DNA of 13,575 bases from a bacterium (GTDB lineage Bacteria; Latescibacterota; UBA2968; UBA8231). Under the pieces are notes generated by a model. The model was given only the letters and a program-made list of their open reading frames with translations. It was not told the DNA's origin and did no database searches. The translations under genes and the position numbers were made by a program. The stretch spans positions 1 to 13,575 of the forward strand of contig JAQCJA010000077.1 of assembly GCA_027593305.1 (NCBI GenBank). Reading direction: 5' to 3'. Shown one piece after another: positions 1-6,070 of the stretch. The stretch's first letter is position 1. Each line of letters opens with the position of its first letter.

Positions 1-218
1 ACAACTTATGTATTAACAGAATTTTATATAACTTCTCGGAAACTCCTCAGAGAGAAGGGCGGGCATTCTGCCAGAGAAATCATTTTGCAGAGTCAGCACC
101 ACAGAGACCGATCCGGACACGCGGATATCCCTTGAGACGGCGCTTTTTGAAGGGTTGGTGGTGTGAAGTGGTGTGAACTCTGCCGGCGGGATCGTGCAGG
201 CTCGCTGGAGCGGGACTC
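1..218. other. intergenic region, no supported gene
   Basis: This stretch lies downstream of trmB. The first 30 or so bases are clearly AT-rich compared with the rest of the window and could belong to a promoter or terminator of a gene beyond the left edge, but no -35/-10 pair convinced me. A weak inverted repeat (CTTCTC at 32-37, GAGAAG at 52-57, 14-base loop) lacks a U-tract. Two plus-strand frames are open from the left edge (ending near 135 and 178), but they have no recognisable protein features. An exact 10-bp tandem repeat sits at 158-177. Confidence 0.5.
158..177. repeat. 10-bp tandem duplication, two copies
   Basis: GTGGTGTGAA occurs twice head to tail with no mismatch and no spacer, in the non-coding stretch after trmB. 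It could be a replication-slippage duplication or a pair of direct protein-binding sites; nothing in the sequence decides between these. Confidence 0.6.
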
Positions 219-812
219 TCAGCGCTTCTGGAGGACTCGCCGGTGGATGGCACTGCCCCGCCGGACGAACTTGTCTTCATAGTTCGTCGTCACACCGTCC
301 CAGATGGCCTCGACAAGGTTGAAGCCGTCTGCGGAGGGCTTGAGCGCCTCAAGAATGGCTTCGTAGTACTCATCGTGGTCGGTGGCGATCCACATTCTGC
401 CCGCCGGTTCAAGGATTCGCAGTGCCTCCTCGAAGAACTCCGCCTCCAGCAGTCTGCGCTTGTGATGCTTGGTCTTTGGCCAGGGATCGGCGAAATAGAC
501 GTGCAGGGCCCTGATGGACTCTCCGGGCACAAAGAACTCGACGAATTCCCGGGCGTCACCGTGAACGAAGCGGATATTCGACACCCCCCGTCGCCGCGCC
601 CGGTCCAGCGTCAGGCGCAGGTATTTTCCAGCGACCTCGACACCGACAAAGTTGTGATCGCTCCGACGCTGGGCTGCGTCCAGCAGATAGCGTCCCTTGC
701 CAAAACCCAGTTCGATCTCGATGGGGTGATCATTGCCGAACAGAGCCGCCAGATCCAGTGTCGGATCACGATCTGATTCGTCGTCAAGTGTTATTAGAAG
801 GGATGGACTCAC
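219..812 (-). CDS. trmB: tRNA (guanine-N7-)-methyltransferase TrmB
   Basis: TrmB uses S-adenosylmethionine to methylate N7 of G46 in the variable loop of many tRNAs, in the cytoplasm. The 197-residue protein has the usual layout: a SAM-binding glycine motif ELGFGKG at residues 34-40, an acidic residue after strand 2 (VGVEV, 56-60), the family signature DPWPKTKHHKRR at 109-120, and TNYEDKF at 176-182 near the C-terminus. The length suits a bacterial TrmB with a short N-terminus. The start is a GTG with AGGA four bases upstream; no better start lies in frame. The gene is alone, separated from the upstream sulfur operon by a strong hairpin, so it probably has its own promoter, which I could not place. 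Identification is firm from the signature motifs. Confidence 0.96.
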   Translation of the reverse strand: MSPSLLITLDDESDRDPTLDLAALFGNDHPIEIELGFGKGRYLLDAAQRRSDHNFVGVEVAGKYLRLTLDRARRRGVSNIRFVHGDAREFVEFFVPGESIRALHVYFADPWPKTKHHKRRLLEAEFFEEALRILEPAGRMWIATDHDEYYEAILEALKPSADGFNLVEAIWDGVTTNYEDKFVRRGSAIHRRVLQKR

Positions 813-825
813 TGGTTCCTGTTGT

Positions 826-838
826 CGTTCAACGAACG
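826..838. repeat. small inverted repeat beside the terminator-like hairpin
   Basis: CGTTC and GAACG flank a 3-base loop and touch the larger hairpin at 839-868. On the minus strand it would form just after the larger stem, within 15 bases of the trmB start codon, so it could be part of the trmB leader. Short and of uncertain meaning. Confidence 0.35.
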
Positions 839-868
839 AAGGACGACCACCAACTGGTGGTCGCCCTT
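839..868 (-). terminator. strong hairpin ending the sulfur-transfer operon
   Basis: A 9-bp perfect stem (CGACCACCA at 844-852 with TGGTGGTCG at 855-863) is extended by one A-C mismatch and four more pairs (AAGG at 839-842 with CCTT at 865-868), leaving a 2-base loop at full pairing, or 4 bases if the last pair opens. It lies in the only gap between the rhodanese-E1 gene and trmB, where a transcription end is expected. The bases following on the minus strand (TTCGTTCG type) are not a real U-tract, so termination may be inefficient or the hairpin may instead protect the 3' end of the mRNA. The stem itself is plain; the role is inferred. Confidence 0.6.
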
Positions 869-891
869 TCTGTCATACTGCAGACTCGGCC

Positions 892-2082
892 TCAGCCGGC
901 AGCTTCGGCGTGCCCTGGAAGTCCGCAGAACTGCTCGTAGTCGATCAGTTCTGTTACGGTGGGCGCATCGCCACAAACGGGGCACTCTGCATTGCGCCGC
1001 AGCTTGACCTCTCGGAACTTCATGTCGAGGGCATCATACAGGACCAATCGCCCCACCAGCGAGTCACCCTTGCCGAGTACCAGCTTGACGACCTCCGTAG
1101 CCTGAATCAGTCCCACAGTACCTGGCAACACGCCGAGAACGCCACCCTCCGAACAACTGGGCACCTCGCCCGGAGGCGGCGGTTCGGGATAGAGGCAGCG
1201 GTAGCAGGGGCCGCCCGCCGCCGGATGGTAGACCGTCGCCTGCCCTTCAAAGCGAAAGATGCTGCCATCGACCACGGGTTTGCCCGTCAGGACCGCCGCG
1301 TCATTGATCAGGTAACGTGTAGGGAAATTGTCGCACCCATTGACGATGATATCGTAGTCCGCCATGATGTCGAAGGCGTTGAATGACGTCATCAGATCGT
1401 GGTGGGCAACAATCTCGATACCAGGGTTCAGCTCCAGGAGACGTTCTCGTGCCGCCTCGACCTTGGGCCTGCCGATATCTTTCTGCCCGAACAGGATCTG
1501 ACGCTGCAAGTTGCTCTTGTCGACTACATCCGCGTCAACAAGACCGATCTTGCCAATGCCGGCCGCTGCCAGGTAGAGTGCCGTGGGGCAGCCGAGCCCG
1601 CCCGCTCCGATAAGCAGCACTTTTCCCTGAAGCAACTTCTTCTGGCCTTCTTCCCCTACTTCGGGCAGGATGAGATGGCGTGAATAGCGCTGCATGTCGT
1701 CTTCCGACAGCAGTCCACCGGTCTGAATCTGCAGACCTGCATCCTTCCACCCCTTGATCCCCCCGATCATGGAACTGACGTTCGTGTATCCCATCGCGAT
1801 CAGATCCCGTGCCGCCAGCGCCGAACGGTTACCACCCGCGCAGTAGAGCACGATGGATGCACCGCGATCCATGGTAACATCTTCCTCGACATTCATTTCG
1901 AGGAAGCCCCGCGGAATCAGGTCTGCGCCGGGTATGTAGCCATCCATCACCTCGTCGCGCTCGCGCACATCGACGAGGTGCTTGACGGCACCGGACTCCA
2001 GTCCCCTGCGAACCTCATCGGGGGTCACCTCTTTGATCAACTTCTTTACTTGTTCGAGAAGCTGGCTCGATGTCAGAGCCAT
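892..2082 (-). CDS. N-terminal rhodanese fused to E1-like adenylyltransferase (MoeB/ThiF family)
   Basis: E1-like enzymes of this family adenylate the C-terminal glycine of a ubiquitin-fold sulfur carrier (MoaD, ThiS or a relative), and a rhodanese domain hands persulfide sulfur on to it. Residues about 18-120 are a rhodanese domain with the active loop CAGGNR at 81-86 (C81 the likely persulfide cysteine). Residues about 127-375 are the E1 domain: RYSRHLILPEVG (132-143), nucleotide loop GAGGLG (159-164), DNFPTRYLIN (251-260), a likely catalytic cysteine at C310 (PSCSEGGVLG), and a structural zinc site from C293/C296 and C367/C370. In MOCS3, Uba4 and MoeZ the rhodanese domain is C-terminal; here it comes first. 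The start is ATG with AGGAG eight bases upstream, 56 bases after the desulfurase stop. The cysteine desulfurase upstream is the natural sulfur donor. No carrier protein gene is in the window, so whether it serves molybdopterin, thiamine, tRNA thiolation or cysteine synthesis cannot be told; hence no gene symbol. Confidence 0.9.
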   Translation of the reverse strand: MALTSSQLLEQVKKLIKEVTPDEVRRGLESGAVKHLVDVRERDEVMDGYIPGADLIPRGFLEMNVEEDVTMDRGASIVLYCAGGNRSALAARDLIAMGYTNVSSMIGGIKGWKDAGLQIQTGGLLSEDDMQRYSRHLILPEVGEEGQKKLLQGKVLLIGAGGLGCPTALYLAAAGIGKIGLVDADVVDKSNLQRQILFGQKDIGRPKVEAARERLLELNPGIEIVAHHDLMTSFNAFDIMADYDIIVNGCDNFPTRYLINDAAVLTGKPVVDGSIFRFEGQATVYHPAAGGPCYRCLYPEPPPPGEVPSCSEGGVLGVLPGTVGLIQATEVVKLVLGKGDSLVGRLVLYDALDMKFREVKLRRNAECPVCGDAPTVTELIDYEQFCGLPGHAEAAG

Positions 2083-2138
2083 GATACCTTCTCCTGCTCA
2101 GAGTTGGATGAATGAGGATGAAAAACCTAGGGACGGGC

Positions 2139-3416
2139 TCACTTCCCGCAAGAGCGAACTTCGTCAATCACCCGTGTCGCCGCCCATTCCACGTCCGCCA
2201 CCGTCGTTGATCGCCCCAAACCAAAGCGCAATGATGCCGCCGCCAACGTCACGTCTCGCCCCATCGCAGCCAGCACATGTGAGGGTGTGTCTGATCCGGA
2301 CGAGCATGCCGCCCCGGAGGATAGAGCCACGTCGCGCAGCGCCACGAGCAACTCCGGGCCATGCACCCCGCGGAACGAGACGTTGAGCGCATTCGGCAGA
2401 CGGCACTGTGGATGCCCATTGATAAGGATGCGGTCGCCGAGAGCCTCCTGAAGTCGCGCCTGCAGCTGATCGCGCAGGATCCCCAGCCGTAGAGCATCCG
2501 CCGCCCCTTCGATCTGGCACAGCCGACACGCTTCACCGAAACCGACAATGCCGGCAACGTTCAGTGTTCCCGAGCGCAGACCCCGCTCCTGCCCGCCCCC
2601 ATCGATCTGCGCCTGAAGCCGCAGTGGTGGTCGCCGGCGGCGTATGAACAGGGCGCCCTGTCCCTTGGGGCCATGAATCTTGTGCGCTGAGATCGACAAC
2701 AGGTCAATGCGTGTCTGCCGCAGATTGACAGGGATCTTGCCGACGGCCTGGGCCGCATCACAGTGCCAGATCACATCCCGGCCCTGCAGGCGCTGCGTGA
2801 TTTCGTCCAGGGGCTGCAACACGCCGGTCTCGTTGTTGGCAGCCATGATGGAGAGCAACCGCGCGCCTTGTGCGAGCGCCTTTTCCAGCGCATCGAGATC
2901 GATGATACCTTGCCCATCGACCTTGACGCGGGTGACCCGCAGGTCTTTGTGTGTGCCGCCGACGCTGTCCAGCACATCCAGCACAGCGGGGTGTTCAGTT
3001 GCACAGGTGATGATGTGTGCAGCCTGGCCCTGCCAGCCGGCGCAAAGGCCCTTGATGGCCAGATTGTTGGCCTCCGTCGCACCACTTGTGAAGATGATCT
3101 CTCGGGGTGTCGCACCCACCAGTGCTGCTACGTGGGAACGAGCCGTTTCGACGGCGGCGGCGGCGTTCAGGCCAAAGTCGTGGGTGCGGCTTGACGGGTT
3201 GCCGAAGTTCTCGCGCAAGTACGGCAGCATTGCGTCCAGAACCCGAGGGTCCAGAGGCGTCGTAGCGAGATGATCGAGATAAACCGGACCTGAGGGCACC
3301 AACCCCGAAGAGGCACCCCGAACGGTTTTGGGCGCAGAAGGTGTCAACACAGAAATGGGCGATCTGTGTGAATCTGGCGCCGCAGAATCAGACGCTGAAG
3401 GACTCGCCGCAACCAC
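2139..3416 (-). CDS. cysteine desulfurase, class V aminotransferase fold (IscS/NifS family)
   Basis: This PLP enzyme converts cysteine to alanine and holds the sulfur as a cysteine persulfide for Fe-S cluster assembly and other sulfur transfers. Visible landmarks are YLDHLATTPLDP at the start of the conserved part (residues about 46-57), TSGATEANNLAIKG, ATEHPAVLD with the PLP-stacking histidine, SAHKIHGPKG with the PLP lysine, and the mobile active cysteine in SSGAACSSGSD. SSGAACSSGS with a short loop resembles the IscS/NifS group rather than SufS. The reported start is a GTG that overlaps the iscA-like gene by 29 bases and adds about 44 low-complexity residues not seen in relatives; it has no Shine-Dalgarno. 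In-frame GTG/TTG codons at 3350/3347 and 3302/3299 are alternatives, and a start near 3302-3299 would give a protein of normal length. It sits between the Fe-S carrier and the rhodanese-E1 gene. Family is certain, start is not. Confidence 0.93.
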   Translation of the reverse strand: MVAASPSASDSAAPDSHRSPISVLTPSAPKTVRGASSGLVPSGPVYLDHLATTPLDPRVLDAMLPYLRENFGNPSSRTHDFGLNAAAAVETARSHVAALVGATPREIIFTSGATEANNLAIKGLCAGWQGQAAHIITCATEHPAVLDVLDSVGGTHKDLRVTRVKVDGQGIIDLDALEKALAQGARLLSIMAANNETGVLQPLDEITQRLQGRDVIWHCDAAQAVGKIPVNLRQTRIDLLSISAHKIHGPKGQGALFIRRRRPPLRLQAQIDGGGQERGLRSGTLNVAGIVGFGEACRLCQIEGAADALRLGILRDQLQARLQEALGDRILINGHPQCRLPNALNVSFRGVHGPELLVALRDVALSSGAACSSGSDTPSHVLAAMGRDVTLAAASLRFGLGRSTTVADVEWAATRVIDEVRSCGK

Positions 3417-3711
3417 AGGTTGTGCGGGCGTTGGGGTTTTCGACCTGGAAGCCAGCCCCCATCAATCCGTCATCGTAGCGCAGAATAACCCCACTCAGAT
3501 AGAGACTGCTCTTCGGGTCAACGAAGATCCGAACACCGTTGGACTCGACGATCTGATCCATATCGGCTGGCTCGTCCTCGAATTCAAGCTTGTACTGGAA
3601 ACCGGAACACCCACCCCCCTTTACTGCGACGCGAAGGCCTCTCTGGGGTGCACCTTCCTGCTCGAGCAGGGTGCGGATCTTGGCAGCAGCCTCGTCCGAT
3701 ACTGTCAGCAT
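3388..3711 (-). CDS. A-type iron-sulfur carrier protein (IscA/ErpA/HesB family)
   Basis: A-type carriers accept Fe-S clusters from scaffold proteins and pass them to apo-enzymes. The 107-residue protein has the three invariant cysteine ligands, C35 (GGGCSGFQY), C99 and C101 (TTCGCGESF), and the FVDPKSSLYLSG segment typical of the family. The frame stays open another 33 codons upstream to 3810, but that stretch lies inside the MerR gene. I chose ATG 3711 because the family's conserved start (MLTVSDEAAAKI) begins there, it follows the merR stop by 13 bases, and GAGGA lies a little upstream. Since it precedes a cysteine desulfurase it fits a minimal Fe-S assembly operon; no IscU/SufU/NifU scaffold is visible, so a scaffold elsewhere must be assumed. 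IscA, ErpA and SufA cannot be separated from sequence alone here. Confidence 0.94.
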   Translation of the reverse strand: MLTVSDEAAAKIRTLLEQEGAPQRGLRVAVKGGGCSGFQYKLEFEDEPADMDQIVESNGVRIFVDPKSSLYLSGVILRYDDGLMGAGFQVENPNARTTCGCGESFSV

Positions 3712-3724
3712 TTCTTCATCATCC

Positions 3725-4207
3725 TCAGCGGCCAAAGATGGCGCACTCGACAAGGTCAGGTACCTCGGCGTGACATTGGTATGTCTCGCAATTGTGGCAG
3801 TCACGTTCAAACACCTTGATACTGCAGCACAGACAGCCGCGCAGAACTTCGATGCCGCGGTGATTGCGCTCTTTCAAATCCTGATACTGCGCAATCTTGG
3901 CGTCGATCTCGCTTTGCTGCGTTTGCAGAATCTCCACCATCTGCCGTGCCAGGTCACCACCCGTCTCAGCCGTGTCGCGGAGCGCGAACAGATCGCGAAC
4001 CTGCTCCAGATCGAATCCAAGACACTTGAGCCCCTGGATGATCTGCAGGCGTCGCAACTGGTCTTCGCAGTAGCGCCGAAATCCGCCGTTGGTTCGCTCC
4101 ACGGGCTCGACAAGACCGAGCTCTTCGTAGTAGCGGATGGTTCGAGTCGAGACGCCGGCGCGGTCGGCCAGGTCGCCGATCTGCATTGTCGAGTCGGAGG
4201 GCGTCAA
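3725..4207 (-). CDS. MerR-family transcriptional regulator with cysteine-rich C-terminus
   Basis: The N-terminal half is a typical MerR winged-helix DNA-binding domain (MQIGDLADRAGVSTRTIRYY from residue 8, GGFRRY at 41-46, LGFDLEQVRDLF at 63-74), followed by a long dimerisation helix (about 85-120). The C-terminal tail holds C125, C127, C128, C137, C140, C145 and C155 plus H138 (CLCC, then CHNC and C). Cysteines in this position bind metal ions in ZntR/CueR/MerR types or a [2Fe-2S] cluster in SoxR; the spacing here does not match the SoxR CX2CXCX5C motif. As first gene of the iscA-iscS-type operon, it plausibly senses Fe-S or metal status and controls that operon (inference). The start given is TTG 4207, with AGGA 11 bases upstream in a short leader; ATG 4186 is the alternative, matching the usual family start but lacking a Shine-Dalgarno. 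Regulation of itself and of the divergent hydrolase is possible. Confidence 0.9.
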   Translation of the reverse strand: MTPSDSTMQIGDLADRAGVSTRTIRYYEELGLVEPVERTNGGFRRYCEDQLRRLQIIQGLKCLGFDLEQVRDLFALRDTAETGGDLARQMVEILQTQQSEIDAKIAQYQDLKERNHRGIEVLRGCLCCSIKVFERDCHNCETYQCHAEVPDLVECAIFGR

Positions 4208-4233
4208 GTGACGTATCTTCCTGTATTCTGGCG

Positions 4234-4262
4234 AATCTAACCAGCCCCTTTGGGAGAGTCAA
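4234..4262 (-). promoter_or_regulatory. sigma70-type promoter of the merR-iscA-iscS operon
   Basis: On the minus strand TTGACT (4257-4262) and TAGATT (4234-4239) are separated by 17 bases, which puts the transcription start near 4227 and leaves a leader of about 20 bases to the merR start. The spacer has a CCCAAAGGG core with imperfect symmetry, as expected for a MerR-dimer site, although MerR-activated promoters usually have 19-20 bp spacers. A normal spacer fits basal expression or autorepression better. The -35 box touches the ribosome-binding site of the divergent serine hydrolase gene (GAGG at 4264-4267). Confidence 0.6.
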
Positions 4263-4275
4263 CGAGGTCAGTACC

Positions 4276-5376
4276 GTGAATTGTTACCCTTTCTTACACG
4301 TCGAAGCGGCACTGCGCAACGCCGTGGACACCGGCATCACAGCGGGTGCAGCTCTGATCTTTGGTGCCGGCGACAGGCGCCACGAGATCCATGCGGGTCA
4401 GGCGCAGACGACGCCGTCGGTGCGCCCCCTCTCTGCGGCAACCCTGTTCGACCTCGCTTCGCTGACAAAAGTCCTGGCCACGACGTGGCTCGCCATGAAA
4501 TGGACGGCTGCGGGTCGCCTCGATCTGGACGCCCCCCTGGGTGACCTGCTGCCGGGCTATTATCCCGCCGACAAGAGGCCCCTCACCGTGCGTCTGCTCA
4601 TGTGCCACGCGTCCGGACTGCCCTCGGGACTGCAGCTTCATCGACAACTGCCGCCAGACACGGCGGGCGAGGCTGGACGGCGCGCGGTAATCGAACGATT
4701 CCTGCAGACACCACTGGCAGATCATCCTGGCTTGACCACACTATACAGCGACATCGGCCCGATCCTCGTAGGTGACCTGCTCGAACACCTTGCCCCCGGG
4801 CCGAAGGCGCGCCTCGACTCGATCTGCGCGACAGAACTCTACATGCCCCTCGCCCTGGTTGATACGCTATTTGCGCATCTTGACGATCCCCTGCCGGCAG
4901 CACAACGCCCGCCGGAGGCATTTGCCGCCACTGAGATGTGTCCCTGGCGCAACAGGGCTCTGTCGGGCGAAGTCCACGATGAGAACGCGCATCTTCTGCG
5001 TGGTGTTGCGGGCCACGCGGGGTTGTTCTCGACGGCCCTCGACCTCGAGCGAATCGCCAGAGCATTCCTGGGGGACGCCGACATCGGCGTTGACAGCGCG
5101 ACCCTGCAATCGTTGACCCGTGCGCAGCAGTTGACACCGGATTCATCCAGGGCTTTTGGCTGGGACAAACCCCGGCCCGATGGTCCATCAGGTCGTGGCT
5201 TTTCACCCCTTGCCTACGGGCATACGGGATTTACCGGGACGTCCTTGTGGGTGGATCCGGAACACAGCTGCTACGTCATCCTGCTGACGAACCGGGTTCA
5301 TCCCGGGCGCGAGGACCGCGGTTTTCCGGCCTTTCGTCCACTGTTGCACGATCTTGTCCTCGACAGCCTTCAGTAA
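4276..5376 (+). CDS. serine hydrolase, beta-lactamase/penicillin-binding protein fold
   Basis: This family includes class C beta-lactamases, D-amino-peptidases and esterases that act through an acyl-serine. The 366-residue protein carries the SxxK motif S62-L-T-K65 with the nucleophile, HASGLPSG at 111-118, Y157-S-D159 in the place of YxN, GEVHDENAH (231-239) with GVAGHAGLFSTA (243-254), and GHTG (315-318) in the place of the KTG box, followed by FTGTSLWVDP. The VHDEN/GHAGLFST/HTGFTGTS set is what I know from envelope-associated hydrolases sometimes found next to muropeptide-recycling genes such as NagZ/NamZ; neither neighbour is seen here. No signal peptide is visible, so it may be cytoplasmic. 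The start is GTG with GAGG eight bases upstream; the longer frame back to 4186 would overlap the merR gene and has no support. True substrate unknown; a resistance role should not be assumed. Confidence 0.88.
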   Translation: MNCYPFLHVEAALRNAVDTGITAGAALIFGAGDRRHEIHAGQAQTTPSVRPLSAATLFDLASLTKVLATTWLAMKWTAAGRLDLDAPLGDLLPGYYPADKRPLTVRLLMCHASGLPSGLQLHRQLPPDTAGEAGRRAVIERFLQTPLADHPGLTTLYSDIGPILVGDLLEHLAPGPKARLDSICATELYMPLALVDTLFAHLDDPLPAAQRPPEAFAATEMCPWRNRALSGEVHDENAHLLRGVAGHAGLFSTALDLERIARAFLGDADIGVDSATLQSLTRAQQLTPDSSRAFGWDKPRPDGPSGRGFSPLAYGHTGFTGTSLWVDPEHSCYVILLTNRVHPGREDRGFPAFRPLLHDLVLDSLQ

Positions 5377-5467
5377 GCGAATGCCGCAGACGACGGGATC
5401 CAACGGCAACAAAATCCCGACTGAAACGTCCCACTGTGAACCTGAGCCTCAAACGAAACTGATTGCC

Positions 5468-6070
5468 ATGTCTCCGCTTGTCCGCGACTCCGGGCCATCA
5501 AGCACGTATGCCCTGCTGGCCCTGCTGTGTATGGCCGCCTCCGCCACAGCTTCGACCGTCGTGCCACTGAGTGTCGCGGAATTGACTGATCGTTCGCAGC
5601 AGGTCTTCCACGGCATTTGCCTCGACTCGCACGCCGCCGCAGAAGGAGGCGAAGTCACCACACATCTGCGCTTCGTCGTCTCTGAGCACCTGAAAGGCCC
5701 GGTGCGAACAGATACCCTGAGTGTCATCCTTCCGGGCGGTGAACTAGATGGTACGCGCTATCAGATTTCCGGCATGCCAGGTTTCAGGCCCGGGGAGGAG
5801 GTTGTCCTGTTCCTTACAGGTGCAGACCCCAGTGGACGGGTGTGGCCGGTGGGATTGGCTCAGGGAGGTTTCCACGTGCGCCGCAACAACCAAGGCGCCG
5901 CGCGCGTGCGCAGGGACTACAGCGAACTGCGTTTCCAGGGGGCGGCGCGGACCGCCGGCATTCCTGCGGACGATCTTTCCCTCGAGGAACTGCTCGAAGA
6001 GATACGCGCGCGCGCCCACGCACCTGGCGCCAATACTCCTGACGCCAATACTCCTGACAGCGCCCAGTGA
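5468..6070 (+). CDS. secreted protein of unknown function paired with a matrixin-like protease
   Basis: The 200-residue product starts with a Sec signal peptide (hydrophobic run at about 13-27, cleavage near ATAS at 26-29). The mature part reads VVPLSVAELTDRSQQVFHG, then a beta-rich region with VSEHLKGPVRTDTLSVILPGG, GMPGFRPGEEVVLFLTG and VGLAQGGFHV, and ends in a short charged helix and an Ala-Asn-Thr-Pro-Asp repeat. I recall this pattern (start of a lone lipocalin-like or beta-barrel-like domain: LKG, PGG, GMPxFxxGExVVLFL, GLxQGxF) from unnamed secreted proteins beside matrixin genes, but know of no assigned function. The stop TGA overlaps the GTG start of the protease (GTGA), so the two are probably translated together; an inhibitor, chaperone or substrate role for the protease is a guess. 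The start chosen is ATG 5468 because the signal peptide follows; it has no clear Shine-Dalgarno. The preceding 91 bases after the hydrolase stop hold no gene. Confidence 0.75.
   Translation: MSPLVRDSGPSSTYALLALLCMAASATASTVVPLSVAELTDRSQQVFHGICLDSHAAAEGGEVTTHLRFVVSEHLKGPVRTDTLSVILPGGELDGTRYQISGMPGFRPGEEVVLFLTGADPSGRVWPVGLAQGGFHVRRNNQGAARVRRDYSELRFQGAARTAGIPADDLSLEELLEEIRARAHAPGANTPDANTPDSAQ
6029..6058 (+). repeat. 15-bp in-frame tandem repeat
   Basis: GCCAATACTCCTGAC occurs twice without a gap, adding two copies of Ala-Asn-Thr-Pro-Asp to the C-terminus of the small secreted protein. The in-frame unit length suggests slippage tolerated in a disordered tail. Confidence 0.7.

Noticed and set aside
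32..57. possible terminator after trmB (CTTCTC/GAGAAG)
   Set aside because: Six-pair stem with a 14-base loop and no run of T on the minus strand; too weak to list as a feature.
80..280. 66-codon minus-strand frame overlapping the trmB end
   Set aside because: It begins inside trmB, has no Shine-Dalgarno and gives a basic, low-complexity product.
243..776. 177-codon plus-strand frame antisense to trmB
   Set aside because: The minus strand carries all TrmB signature motifs; the plus-strand frame is its mirror with no features of its own.
733..1386. 217-codon plus-strand frame over the trmB start and the E1 domain
   Set aside because: Antisense to two clear genes and runs through the terminator-like hairpin; the translation is Arg-rich and has no recognisable motif.
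4276..5376. calling the serine hydrolase a beta-lactamase resistance gene
   Set aside because: It has SxxK but YSD and HTG in place of YxN and KTG and no visible signal peptide; the family is mostly hydrolases of other substrates.
5394..5419. inverted repeat CGGGAT/ATCCCG between the hydrolase and the small secreted gene
   Set aside because: Six-base arms with a 14-base loop and no T-tract; likely chance, so not proof of termination between the genes.
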